This document shows, one piece after another, positions 25,778 through 34,047 of a stretch of DNA of 64,000 bases. Below the pieces are notes generated by a model, which worked only from the letters and a program-made list of their open reading frames with translations, did not search any database and was not told the origin of the DNA. This DNA is from Curtobacterium sp. UNCCL20 (GTDB lineage Bacteria > Actinomycetota > Actinomycetes > Actinomycetales > Microbacteriaceae). The DNA is taken from contig NZ_FNKG01000001.1 of NCBI RefSeq assembly GCF_900101675.1, forward strand, positions 1,037,378 to 1,101,377, in the 5' to 3' direction. Each line of letters starts with the position of its first letter. Positions within the stretch are counted from its first letter, which is position 1. A program made the position numbers and the translations under genes.

Positions 25778-25923
25778 GGTGCATCTCCTTCTGCCGCTGC
25801 GATGCGGCAGTTTCTTCGGGTGGTTCTGCTGCGGCAACGAAAGGGCACAGGGAGTCTGTGTGGACCTCGTTGTCGTGTCCGGTGTCCTGCCGCGCTGTCG
25901 TTTCTGACGAGCTCGTGACGGTC

Positions 25924-25986
25924 ATGTGACCGTTCACATCGGCGGAACGGAGGTAATACTACGCACGGGATCGGCGCGGCTGTCAA
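25924..25986 (-). promoter_or_regulatory. Promoter and LacI-type operator of mmsA-mmsB-chvE
   Basis: On the minus strand TTGACA (25986-25981) and TAGTAT (25961-25956) form a promoter with a 19-base spacer. The 16-bp inverted repeat ATGTGACCGTTCACAT (25924-25939, plus-strand reading) lies about 10-25 bases after the expected start of transcription. An almost identical site stands before the neighbouring lacI gene. Confidence 0.8.
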
Positions 25987-26128
25987 TTCGGATTGGTCGC
26001 GTTTTCGTAACGGCCCGCGTGATGTGGCGGAACCAGGGGCCGCGCGTCCCCCGCGTTGGGGTGATCGTGCGGTGTTCCGCACCCGGGTGCGCGAGTGCGG
26101 CAGCGGTCGTCGAGCGTGCGTCCACATC

Positions 26129-26170
26129 GGCCTGGAGGCACGTGGCGGACCCGCCACGCGCCTCCAGGCC
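26129..26170. repeat. Dispersed GGCCTGGAGGC palindrome after the LacI gene
   Basis: Arms GGCCTGGAGGC (26129-26139) and GCCTCCAGGCC (26160-26170) are perfect complements; the interior adds CGTGGCGG/CCGCCACG. It lies 14 bases past the stop of the LacI gene and probably folds as a hairpin in its transcript. Confidence 0.85.
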
Positions 26171-26184
26171 GCCCTGTGGTCGCG

Positions 26185-27204
26185 TCAGCGCTTGCGGGGC
26201 GCGCTCGTCGAGCCGCGCACGACGAGCTGGGGCACGATGTCGATCGGCCGGAGCAGTTCGTCGTCGCCGGGCAGGAGCAGGTCCACGCAGCGTCGACCGA
26301 GTTCGGCGAAGTCGACCTGCACCGTCGTGAGGGGCGGCCAGAAGTGCTTCGCCTCGGGGATGTCGTCGTACCCGACCACGGACAGGTCGCCCGGCACGTC
26401 CAGCCCGTACGAGCGCGCGGCGTGCATCACACCGAGCGCCATCGCGTCGTTCGAGCAGAACACCGCGGTGCAGTCCCGCCAACGCAGCAGTTCGCGGCCG
26501 GCGTGGTAGCCGAAGTCGGCGCTCCAGTCACCCAGGATCGGCGGCACCACGGGCATGTCCCGGTCGGACATCTCGCGGAGGAAGCCCTGCATCCGGGCGT
26601 CCGCCTCGATCCAGTCCTGCGGCCCCGCGATGTGCCGGACGTACTCGTGCCCGAGGTCGAGCAGGTGCGCGGTCGCCAGCCGGGCGCCCTCCATCTGGTC
26701 GACCCAGAGCGCCGTCGGGTCCTCACCGACGCTCGAGCGCATCGTCACGTAGGGGGTCCGGATGCCGAGTTCCTCGATGAGGTCGAACACCCGCTGCTGG
26801 GGCGCGATGACCACGATGCCCTCGACGTCCTGGTCGAGCAGGTGTCCGAGGCCGTCGCGCACCGCGGTGTCCGTGGGCTCCGCGATGTTCGCCGTCGTCA
26901 CCGAGTAGCCCCGGCTGACGGCGGCGTCCTCGATGGCCTGCATCGTCACCGCCGGCCCGTAGTGCGAGCGCTGCGCGGTGAGCACGCCGATGGTGCGGGT
27001 GCGACTGGTGACCAGCGCCCGCGCCGCCCGGTTGGGTCGGTACTGCAGCTGCTCCATCGCGGCGAGGACCTTGTCACGGGTCTCCGCCCGGATCGCGTCC
27101 GAGTTGTTGAGCACTCGTGACACGGTCTGGTGCGACACGCCTGCGATCCGCGCCACGTCGCGGATGCTCGGCGACCGCGGTTGCTGTGTCCGCGTCGACG
27201 CCAT
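26185..27204 (-). CDS. LacI family repressor of the sugar transporter
   Basis: 339 residues. Classic N-terminal HTH (SIRDVARIAGVSHQTVSRVL) and hinge, then a sugar-binding domain (GIVVIAPQQ, AVFCSNDAMALGVMHAARSYG, VVGYDDIPEA). The same 16-bp operator lies 10-25 bases into the mmsA transcript and about 7-22 bases into this gene's own transcript, so it should repress both and be released by a transported sugar. Confidence 0.93.
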   Translation of the reverse strand: MASTRTQQPRSPSIRDVARIAGVSHQTVSRVLNNSDAIRAETRDKVLAAMEQLQYRPNRAARALVTSRTRTIGVLTAQRSHYGPAVTMQAIEDAAVSRGYSVTTANIAEPTDTAVRDGLGHLLDQDVEGIVVIAPQQRVFDLIEELGIRTPYVTMRSSVGEDPTALWVDQMEGARLATAHLLDLGHEYVRHIAGPQDWIEADARMQGFLREMSDRDMPVVPPILGDWSADFGYHAGRELLRWRDCTAVFCSNDAMALGVMHAARSYGLDVPGDLSVVGYDDIPEAKHFWPPLTTVQVDFAELGRRCVDLLLPGDDELLRPIDIVPQLVVRGSTSAPRKR

Positions 27205-27240
27205 TGCTACTCGTTTCCTGCTCGGTGTCGTGGCACCGCG

Positions 27241-27275
27241 ATGTGCACGTTCACATACCGAGCCAGATCATTATG
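27241..27275 (-). promoter_or_regulatory. lacI promoter -10 and autoregulatory operator
   Basis: CATAAT (27275-27270, minus strand) is the -10, and ATGTGCACGTTCACAT (27241-27256) the operator. It differs from the mmsA site at two central positions only and has the same spacing from the -10. Confidence 0.8.
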
Positions 27276-27303
27276 CACGCCCTGAGCATCCACGCCAGCT
27301 GAG

Positions 27304-27332
27304 TTGTGGTTCGAAGGTCCATGGGTTAGCGT
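27304..27332 (+). promoter_or_regulatory. Promoter of the MFS-SDR-oxidase-kinase operon
   Basis: TTGTGG (27304-27309) and TAGCGT (27327-27332) are exactly 17 bases apart, predicting a transcription start near 27339, some 210 bases before the first start codon. Confidence 0.55.
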
Positions 27333-27338
27333 TGACGT

Positions 27339-27470
27339 CGTATCCGGCATATCACCACCGGAGCGCACAACTGCAGATCGGCCGTCCCACCCGAGGGACG
27401 GCAGTCGCTCCAGACCTCAGAGAACAGCGGCACCCGCAGCGCACCAGCGCTGGGGTGTCGCTGTTTTTTT
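27339..27470 (+). promoter_or_regulatory. Structured leader RNA ending in a strong intrinsic terminator
   Basis: The leader folds into GGAGCG (27360-27365)/CGCTCC (27406-27411) enclosing a perfect 8-bp hairpin GCCGTCCC/GGGACGGC (27381-27402). It is followed by a terminator: a 13-bp stem (27423-27435 with 27453-27465, one G-U), one bulged G, a 6-bp CAGCGC/GCGCTG stem with loop ACCA, then seven T (27464-27470). The coding start is 78 bases further on. Either a conditional terminator (riboswitch or attenuator) or a separate small RNA. No known class is recognised. Confidence 0.7.
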
Positions 27471-27482
27471 GTGCCCGGACGC

Positions 27483-27530
27483 CCCCAGCACCCCACGCAC
27501 CCCAGCACCCCACGCACCCCAGCACCCACC
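27483..27530 (+). repeat. C/A-rich short direct repeats in the operon leader
   Basis: About three copies of the 17-base unit CCCAGCACCCCACGCAC in tandem between terminator and first gene. The strand is C-rich, G-poor and unlikely to fold, a composition typical of Rho loading sites or ribosome standby sites. Confidence 0.6.
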
Positions 27531-27548
27531 CACCACGAAGGAGTGGTC

Positions 27549-28832
27549 TTGACCAAGTCCCGCAGACTGACGAGCTTCATCGTCCTGTCCATGACCGGCG
27601 GCGTGATCTTCCAGGTCGCGTACATCCGGTTCGTGTTCCTCGCGGACACGGCCCACGCGCTCGGCATCTCCGTCCAGCGCTACGGCGAGATCACCTCGGT
27701 CTTCGGTGCCGTCGCCGTGGTCATGTACTTCTGCGGCGGGTGGTTCGCCGACCGCTTCTCGCCGAAGGCCCTCATCGTCGTCGCCCTCGCGGGCATGGGC
27801 GTGGTCGACCTCTGGCTCGCGACCGTGCCGGGGGAGACCGGCATCGTCGTCGCCCACGTCCTGATGGCCGTGCTCGGGATGGGGCTCTACTGGTCCTCGC
27901 TCGTCAAGCTCGTCTCGATGCTCGGTTCGGCCGACGAGCAAGGCAGGCTCTTCGGCTGGCTCGAGGGCGTCCGTGGCATCACCTCGACGGTCATCGGGTT
28001 CATCGGTGCCGGGATCGTCGCGGCCGCGATCGCCGACGCCGACGGGGTGCTCTGGGTGATGCGGATCTACGGCGTGCTCTGCCTCGTGTTCGCGGTGCTC
28101 GTGCTCCTCGTGGTCCGCGCCGACCGCGATGCAGTCGGCCAGGTCGGTCGGCAGACGGTCACGCTCCGGGAGCTCGGCGCCGCCGCCCGCAACAAGTACA
28201 CCTGGCTGATCGGCTCCTCGATCATGCTGATGTACTGCTTCTACACGCTGCTCGGGTACCTCACGCCGCTGCTCCAAGACGGGTTCGCGGTGCCCGTCGT
28301 CCTGCTCGGGGCGATCGGTGTCGTCCGGACCTACGTGTTCCAGATCGTCGGCGGGCCGGTCGGCGGTCTGCTCGTCGACCGCTGGACCAAGTCGTCCCCG
28401 GCGTTCCTCCGCTGGGCCTTCGTCGTCGCGGCGGTCAGCGCGTTCGGGTTCCTCGTCCTGCCGCACGACCCCGCGCTCGTCTGGATCGCCGTGGTGCTCA
28501 TGATCGTGATGTGCCTCGCGCTGTTCACCTCGCGCGGCGTCTACTGGGCGCAGGTCGGCGAGGTCGAGGTCCCGCTCGCCCAGCGCGGCGGCGTGATCGG
28601 CCTGGCCTCGGGCATCGCCTACCTGCCGGACGCCTTCCTCCCCGCCCTCGGCGCCTGGTGGGTCGGCGACCCGTCCAACGGCGTCGCGTCCCAGGGCGGC
28701 GGCTACACGACGCTGTTCGCCGTGCTGATCGGCGCAGCCGTCCTCGGCGTCCTCCTCACCACCCTCACCATGCGCGTCCGCGCTCGCGAGCTCGCCCGCC
28801 GCAGCGTGCCCGACGTCGCCGTCGCCGCGTGA
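27549..28832 (+). CDS. MFS transporter of a carbohydrate/polyol operon
   Basis: 427 residues, about 12 spans. The MFS motif A is recognisable as GGWFADRFSPKALIV; further segments include VLGMGLYWSSLVKLVSMLG and GGPVGGLLVDRW. TTG 27549 is preferred because the ribosome-binding site GAAGGAG (27537-27543) stands 5-6 bases before it; an in-frame GTG at 27543 lies inside that site. First gene of an operon with an SDR, an FAD oxidase and a sugar kinase, so it should import their substrate. Confidence 0.85.
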   Translation: MTKSRRLTSFIVLSMTGGVIFQVAYIRFVFLADTAHALGISVQRYGEITSVFGAVAVVMYFCGGWFADRFSPKALIVVALAGMGVVDLWLATVPGETGIVVAHVLMAVLGMGLYWSSLVKLVSMLGSADEQGRLFGWLEGVRGITSTVIGFIGAGIVAAAIADADGVLWVMRIYGVLCLVFAVLVLLVVRADRDAVGQVGRQTVTLRELGAAARNKYTWLIGSSIMLMYCFYTLLGYLTPLLQDGFAVPVVLLGAIGVVRTYVFQIVGGPVGGLLVDRWTKSSPAFLRWAFVVAAVSAFGFLVLPHDPALVWIAVVLMIVMCLALFTSRGVYWAQVGEVEVPLAQRGGVIGLASGIAYLPDAFLPALGAWWVGDPSNGVASQGGGYTTLFAVLIGAAVLGVLLTTLTMRVRARELARRSVPDVAVAA

Positions 28833-28873
28833 CCCGGCGGACCGCCAGCACCCCCACGAAAGGACCCCACCCC

Positions 28874-29650
28874 ATGGACATCCGCGACTTCTCGATGGAC
28901 CTGTTCTCGCTCGCCGGCAAGCGGGTCATCGTGACCGGCGGCAACTCGGGCCTCGGACAGGCGTTCTCGCTCGCCCTCGCGAAGGCCGGTGCCGACGTCT
29001 TCGTCCCGAGCGTCGTCGACGACGACGGCACGACGCGTGCACTCATCGAGGCCGAGGGCCGCCGGTACGAGTTCCTGCAGATCGACCTCACCGCCGACGA
29101 CGCCCCGGCGCAGATCGTCGACACCTGCGTCGATCGGCTCGGCGGTGTCGACGTGCTCGTGAACTCCGCGGGCATCTGCCTGCTCGACGAGGTCGAGTCC
29201 TTCGACCGTGCCCGGTGGGACCCGATGATCGCCGTGAACCTCACCGCGCCGTTCGCCCTCGGGCACGTGGTCGCGAAGCACTTCGCCCGGCAGGGCTCCG
29301 GCAAGATCATCAACATCGCGTCGCTGTTCGCGTTCCTCGGCGGCCAGTGGTCCCCGGCGTACGCGGCCACGAAGCACGGCATCGTCGGGTTCACGAAGGC
29401 GTACTGCGACGAGCTCGCGCGGCACAACGTGCAGGTGAACGCGATCGCCCCCGGGTACTTCGCGACGAAGATCACCGAGCAGACCCGGGCGGACCCGGAA
29501 ACGAACCAGCGCGTCCTCGACCACATCCCCGCCGGCCGCTGGGGCGACGTCGCCGACCTGATGGGCGCGACCGTCTTCCTCGCTTCACGTGCGTCCGACT
29601 ACGTCAACGGCCACACGCTGACGGTCGACGGCGGGTACCTCGTGCGCTGA
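28874..29650 (+). CDS. SDR family dehydrogenase, KduD-like
   Basis: 258 residues. NAD(P)-binding TGGNSGLGQ, the NSAG element, catalytic Ser in NIASLFAF, YxxxK in YAATKHG, and the C-terminal NGHTLTVDGGYLVR. Closest in style to 2-deoxy-D-gluconate 3-dehydrogenases and other sugar-acid/polyol dehydrogenases. ATG 28874 has GAAAGGACC upstream. Its partners suggest oxidation of a polyol or sugar before phosphorylation. Confidence 0.88.
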   Translation: MDIRDFSMDLFSLAGKRVIVTGGNSGLGQAFSLALAKAGADVFVPSVVDDDGTTRALIEAEGRRYEFLQIDLTADDAPAQIVDTCVDRLGGVDVLVNSAGICLLDEVESFDRARWDPMIAVNLTAPFALGHVVAKHFARQGSGKIINIASLFAFLGGQWSPAYAATKHGIVGFTKAYCDELARHNVQVNAIAPGYFATKITEQTRADPETNQRVLDHIPAGRWGDVADLMGATVFLASRASDYVNGHTLTVDGGYLVR

Positions 29651-29702
29651 CGCCGCCCTCCCGACCAGCCCAACGGAACACACCAACGAAAGGCTCACCA
29701 CC

Positions 29703-31211
29703 ATGATCGACTCGATCGCCACACTCGACCGGGCCGAGATCCTCACGCGTCTCGCCGCCATCGTCCGCCCCGACCAGATCGACACGGACGAGCAGCAGCT
29801 CAAGGACGCCTCGGTCGACCGCTTCAAGAAGTACCAGTCGGTGCACGGCATCTACGACGCTCCGACACCCGTCGCCATCGTCAACGCCGAGTCCACCGAG
29901 GACGTCGCCGCGATCCTCGCGTTCGCGAACGACACCCTCGTGAACATCGTCCCCCGCACCGGTCGCACGGGCACCGAGGGTGGCCTCGAGACGAGCGTCG
30001 TCGACACGATCGTCCTCGACTGCTCGCGGATGGACGCCGTCCTGCGCATCGACCCCGAGAACATGCAGGTCACGGTGCAGGCCGGCGTGCCGCTCCAGCG
30101 CCTCGAGGACGAGCTCCGCCTGCAGGGCCTCACCACGGGGCACTCGCCGCAGTCGAAGCCGCTCGCGCAGTACGGCGGCCTCGTCGCGACGCGCTCGATC
30201 GGCCAGTTCTCGACGCTCTACGGCGCGATCGAGGACATGGTCGTCGGGCTCGAGGCCGTGTTCCCCGGCGGCGCGGTCCGTCGCATCAAGGCCGTCCCGC
30301 GCCGATCGGCCGGACCGGACATCCGCCACGTCGTCATCGGCAACGAGGGTGCGCTCTGCGTCATCACCGAGGTCACGGTCAAGGTCTTCCGGTACCAGCC
30401 GGAGAACAACGAGTTCCACGGCGCGCTCGTCGACGACATGCGCACCGGCATCGCGATCCTCCGCGAGGTCATCACGAACGGCTTCCACCCCTCGGTCGTC
30501 CGCCTGTACTCGCCGGAGGACGCGAACCAGCACTTCTCGCACTTCTCGAAGGACAAGTGCGTCGTCGTCTTCGTGGCCGAGGGCCCCGCCGGCATCGTCC
30601 AGGCCACCAGTGAGGAGATCCAGCGCGTCCTCGACCAGCACCCGCACGAGAAGGTCGACCCGGCGCGCATCGAGGAGTGGTTCGCGGGCCTCAACTGGGG
30701 TCAGGACAAGATCGACGCCGAGAAGGCCGTCATGCTCACCGACCGCCAGCTCGGCTACACGACCGAGATCTCGGCCGACTGGTCCGCCGTCGGCGACGTG
30801 TACGACGCGGTCATCGAACGCATCCGGAACGAGTACCCGCACGCCGGCGACCTCACGATGCTCGGCGGCCACTCGTCGCACAGCTACCAGACCGGCACGA
30901 ACATGTACTTCGTGTACGACTACCGGATCGACTGCTCCCCGGAGGAGGAGATCGAGAAGTACCACATCCCCCTCAACGCGATCATCGTCGAAGAGGCGCT
31001 GCGCCACGGCGGCTCGATGGTCCACCATCACGGCGTCGGCAAGTACCGCACCCCGTGGGTGGAAGAGGAACACGGTTCCGCGTTCGCGATCATGCAGGGG
31101 CTCAAGGCGCAGTTCGACCCGAAGGGCATCATGAACAAGGGCACGGTCTTCCCGGCCGCGGGCGCGATCCAGCCGGCCGCCGAGCACCCGGAAACGACCT
31201 TCCGCGCATGA
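29703..31211 (+). CDS. FAD-linked oxidase, alkyl-DHAP synthase / glycolate-lactate oxidase superfamily
   Basis: 502 residues. An N-terminal PCMH-type FAD domain (PRTGRTGTEGGLETSVVDTI; VQAGVPLQRLEDELRLQGL; GGLVATRSIGQFSTLYGAIEDMV) and a C-terminal cap with SMVHHHGVGKYRTPW, the His-rich active-site segment of the AGPS/VAO branch. It probably oxidises a hydroxy-acid or a phosphorylated/unphosphorylated polyol. Its stop overlaps the kinase start as ATGA. Confidence 0.85.
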   Translation: MIDSIATLDRAEILTRLAAIVRPDQIDTDEQQLKDASVDRFKKYQSVHGIYDAPTPVAIVNAESTEDVAAILAFANDTLVNIVPRTGRTGTEGGLETSVVDTIVLDCSRMDAVLRIDPENMQVTVQAGVPLQRLEDELRLQGLTTGHSPQSKPLAQYGGLVATRSIGQFSTLYGAIEDMVVGLEAVFPGGAVRRIKAVPRRSAGPDIRHVVIGNEGALCVITEVTVKVFRYQPENNEFHGALVDDMRTGIAILREVITNGFHPSVVRLYSPEDANQHFSHFSKDKCVVVFVAEGPAGIVQATSEEIQRVLDQHPHEKVDPARIEEWFAGLNWGQDKIDAEKAVMLTDRQLGYTTEISADWSAVGDVYDAVIERIRNEYPHAGDLTMLGGHSSHSYQTGTNMYFVYDYRIDCSPEEEIEKYHIPLNAIIVEEALRHGGSMVHHHGVGKYRTPWVEEEHGSAFAIMQGLKAQFDPKGIMNKGTVFPAAGAIQPAAEHPETTFRA

Positions 31212-32635
31212 CCAGGTACCTCGTCGGCATCGACAACGGTTCGCAGTCGTCGAAGGTCACCGTCTTCGACGAGCGGGGCGGGGTCGTCGCCGAGGGGCGC
31301 GTCCCGCTGCGGCCGAACCACACGCCGGCACCTGGTGTCGTCGAGCACCCGGACGACGACCTCTGGGACTCGATCGCGGCCGCCTGCCGGATCGCGATGG
31401 CGGAGTTCCCCGGTGACCCCTCCGAGATCGTCGGCGTCGGGCTCTGCACCATCCGCTTCTGCCGGGCGGTGCTGCGGGCCGACGGGTCGCTTGCACAGCC
31501 GGTGATGAGCTGGATGGACGCCCGCGTGGATGGCCCGTTCGTGCCCGAGCGCGACGACGTCGCGTACGTCACCACGTCCTCCGGGTACGTCACGCACCGG
31601 CTCACCGGCACGTTCCGGGACACGGCGGCGAACTACCAGGGCGCGTGGCCCATCGACACCGAGACGTGGCGGTGGAGCACCGATGCGGCGTCGTATGCCG
31701 CCACCGGCATGCAGCGACAGCAGCTCTTCGAGCTCGTCGACCCCGGAGACCAGCTCGGCAGCGTGACGGCCGCTGCGGCCGCCGCCACGGGCCTCCCGGT
31801 CGGCCTGCCGGTGATCGCCACGGCGAACGACAAGGCGGTGGAAGCGCTCGGCTGCGGGCTGCTCGACCCGACGACGCTCCTCGTCTCCCTCGGCACCTAC
31901 ATCGCGGGCATGTCCGTCGGGGACCGCGACATCTCCGGTGCGACCGACTTCTGGACGAACTTCGGATCAGAGCCGGGGCGCTACCTCTACGAGTCCGGAG
32001 GCATCCGCCGGGGCATGTGGACGGTCAGCTGGTTCCGCGACCTGCTCGGACCGGACGCGGCCGCTGCCGCCGAGGCAACGGGGGAGCGCGTCGAGGAACG
32101 GCTCAACCGCGAGGCCGAGTCCGTCCCGGCGGGCTCCGACGGCCTGCTGACCGTGCTCGACTGGCTCGCTCCCGCGGACGCGGGCTTCCGGAAGGGCTCG
32201 ATCCTCGGGTTCGACCGGCGGCACGGCCGGGCGCACGTCTACCGGTCCATCCTCGAGGGCATCGCGATGACGATGCGGGAGCGCGTCGACGCGATGGCCG
32301 CCGAGCTCGGCACACCGTACGAGCGGGTCGTCGTCTCCGGCGGTGGGTCGTCCTCCGACCTGATGATGCGCGTGATGGCCGACGTCTTCCAGCTGCCGAC
32401 GATCCGGATCGTCGGGGACAGCGCGGCCGCACGCGGGGCGGCGGTCTGCGCCGCAGTCGCGACCGGGGTGCACCCGTCGTTCGCAGCGGCGGCGGAGGCG
32501 ATGGTCGTGGAGCGGGACCGCTTCGCGCCGGACCCGTCGACGGCGGCCGTCTACGACGCGCTGCGCGCGGTGCACGCCGACGTCACCGCGCACACCGATG
32601 ACCTGTACCGACAGACCGCGGCGATCGTCGGTTGA
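31208..32635 (+). CDS. FGGY family carbohydrate kinase
   Basis: 475 residues. Actin-like ATPase fold: phosphate-1 loop VGIDNGSQSSKVTVFDE, catalytic Asp in SWMDAR, VSLGTYIAGM, and the adenosine loop VVSGGGSSSDLMMRVMADV. The family includes xylulo-, ribulo-, glycerol and erythritol kinases; the exact sugar cannot be read from sequence. Last gene of the operon. Confidence 0.9.
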   Translation: MTRYLVGIDNGSQSSKVTVFDERGGVVAEGRVPLRPNHTPAPGVVEHPDDDLWDSIAAACRIAMAEFPGDPSEIVGVGLCTIRFCRAVLRADGSLAQPVMSWMDARVDGPFVPERDDVAYVTTSSGYVTHRLTGTFRDTAANYQGAWPIDTETWRWSTDAASYAATGMQRQQLFELVDPGDQLGSVTAAAAAATGLPVGLPVIATANDKAVEALGCGLLDPTTLLVSLGTYIAGMSVGDRDISGATDFWTNFGSEPGRYLYESGGIRRGMWTVSWFRDLLGPDAAAAAEATGERVEERLNREAESVPAGSDGLLTVLDWLAPADAGFRKGSILGFDRRHGRAHVYRSILEGIAMTMRERVDAMAAELGTPYERVVVSGGGSSSDLMMRVMADVFQLPTIRIVGDSAAARGAAVCAAVATGVHPSFAAAAEAMVVERDRFAPDPSTAAVYDALRAVHADVTAHTDDLYRQTAAIVG

Positions 32636-32649
32636 CGCGAGCGGACGAC

Positions 32650-32691
32650 GGCCCGGAGGCACGGTGCCAGCGGACACCGCGCCTCCAGGCC
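32650..32691. repeat. Dispersed GGCCCGGAGGC palindrome after the kinase
   Basis: Arms GGCCCGGAGGC and GCCTCCAGGCC differ at one position; the interior CGGTGCC..GGACACCG also pairs. It lies between the convergent kinase and corA genes and could terminate both. Confidence 0.75.
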
Positions 32692-32707
32692 GTCGACGCG
32701 ACGGCGT

Positions 32708-33757
32708 CTACAGCCAGTTGCGCTTGCGGAAGACCGCCCAGAGGACGCCCATCAGGACGAGCATCCCGACGATCGCGACGGGGTAGCCGTACCGCCAGTG
32801 CAGCTCCGGCATGTGGTCGAAGTTCATCCCGTAGACGCCGGCGATGAGCCCGGGTGCGAAGAGGATCGCCGCCCACGACGAGATCTTCTTCACCTCCTCG
32901 CCCTGGCGGTGGGCCGCACGGGCGAGCTGTCGGCTCTCCTCGCCCTGGGCGAGGCTCGCGCTCGTCATCCGCCGCATCGCCTCGTTCTGCTCCTGCGATA
33001 CCAGGGTCGCGTGCAGGGTCAGGGCGTTCTCGAGCAGCGCCCGGAACGAGTCCACCCGCTCGGTGACCCGGAGCGCGTGGTCGAGGACGTTCCGGAGCCG
33101 GTGCTGCACCTCGTCGTCGACGCCGTACTTGTCCGAGCCGCGGAGCAGGCCCTTCACCATCGCGGGCACCGGCTTCGTCGCCCGCTGGAACCCGAGCACC
33201 TCGCTGAGCAGCTGGTAGATCCGCTTCGAGACGCCCGGGTCGACCTGCCCGGCGAACAGCTGGTCCTCGATCGCGTCGATCTGGTCCTGCAGGATCTCGA
33301 CCACCGGGGCGTAGCCGTCCACGACCTCGTCGAGCACCGCGGCGGTGACGGCCTCGGAGCCCTTCGCGAGGAACTCCGGATCGGCCTCGACCCGCGTGCG
33401 GAGCGCCGCGAGGTCGGGGCGCTCGGCGTGCCGGACGCTCACGACGAAGCGGTCGCCGACGAACAGGTGGACCTCGCCGAACGTGACGGACTCGTTCCGG
33501 GCGTCGAACCACGCGGGCCGGAGCACGAGGAAGAGGGTGTCGCCGTACCGCTCGAGCTTGGCGCGCTGGTGGCCCTTCCGAGCGTCCTCGACGGCCTGCT
33601 CGTGCAGGTCGAACTCGGTCGCGACGGCCTGCAGCTCCGATGGATCGGGTCGGAGCAGCCCGATCCACGCGAGGTCTCCCCGCGTGTCGGGCGACAGGGT
33701 CGACGGCGACTCGACCCGACGTCCTCGGACGTAGATCCCGTTGTCGATCAGTGCCAT
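32708..33757 (-). CDS. corA: CorA-like magnesium/cobalt channel
   Basis: 349 residues. A large N-terminal cytosolic domain (residues 1-290, long helices with EILQDQIDAIEDQLFAG), then two C-terminal membrane spans with the pore signature YGMNF between them and a basic tail FRKRNWL. It conducts divalent metal down the potential. ATG 33757 has GAGAGGAGCACC upstream. It is preceded by a ~200-base structured leader. Confidence 0.93.
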   Translation of the reverse strand: MALIDNGIYVRGRRVESPSTLSPDTRGDLAWIGLLRPDPSELQAVATEFDLHEQAVEDARKGHQRAKLERYGDTLFLVLRPAWFDARNESVTFGEVHLFVGDRFVVSVRHAERPDLAALRTRVEADPEFLAKGSEAVTAAVLDEVVDGYAPVVEILQDQIDAIEDQLFAGQVDPGVSKRIYQLLSEVLGFQRATKPVPAMVKGLLRGSDKYGVDDEVQHRLRNVLDHALRVTERVDSFRALLENALTLHATLVSQEQNEAMRRMTSASLAQGEESRQLARAAHRQGEEVKKISSWAAILFAPGLIAGVYGMNFDHMPELHWRYGYPVAIVGMLVLMGVLWAVFRKRNWL

Positions 33758-33983
33758 GCGGTGCTCCTCTCGGGAGCAGGCAGGCGCGATGCACTCCGGG
33801 CGGACCCGGGGCAGGGCGTGGTTCAGCGAACGGGCACGGCGACGACCGTCAGGGGCGGCCGGCCCGATCGAGGATGGTCACCCGACATCGCGCCTCACCT
33901 GCCCTTCTGGTCCGTCGCGGCCACGGTCCGTGGCGCGCTGGGCCACCTCCGTGGCCGACGACCGACCCTACTCCGGTCGTCGG
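33758..33983 (-). promoter_or_regulatory. Structured leader of corA
   Basis: On the minus strand a -10-like TAGGGT (33972-33967) predicts a leader of about 200 bases. Around it are a 10-bp hairpin (33955-33964 with 33974-33983) and an overlapping set of complementary GGCCACGG/CCGTGGCC elements (33919-33956) that can pair in more than one way. A metal-sensing role would fit but no known riboswitch is recognised. Confidence 0.45.
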
Positions 33984-34047
33984 AGCGCGCCAAGTGAGCG
34001 GGCGTTCAGCCTCGTCGCGCTCGATGCCTCGGCTCGGATCGGTGCGT

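Noticed and set aside
27483..27530. Possible CRISPR array in C-rich repeats
   Set aside because: Units are 17 bases, contiguous, without spacers; no cas genes.
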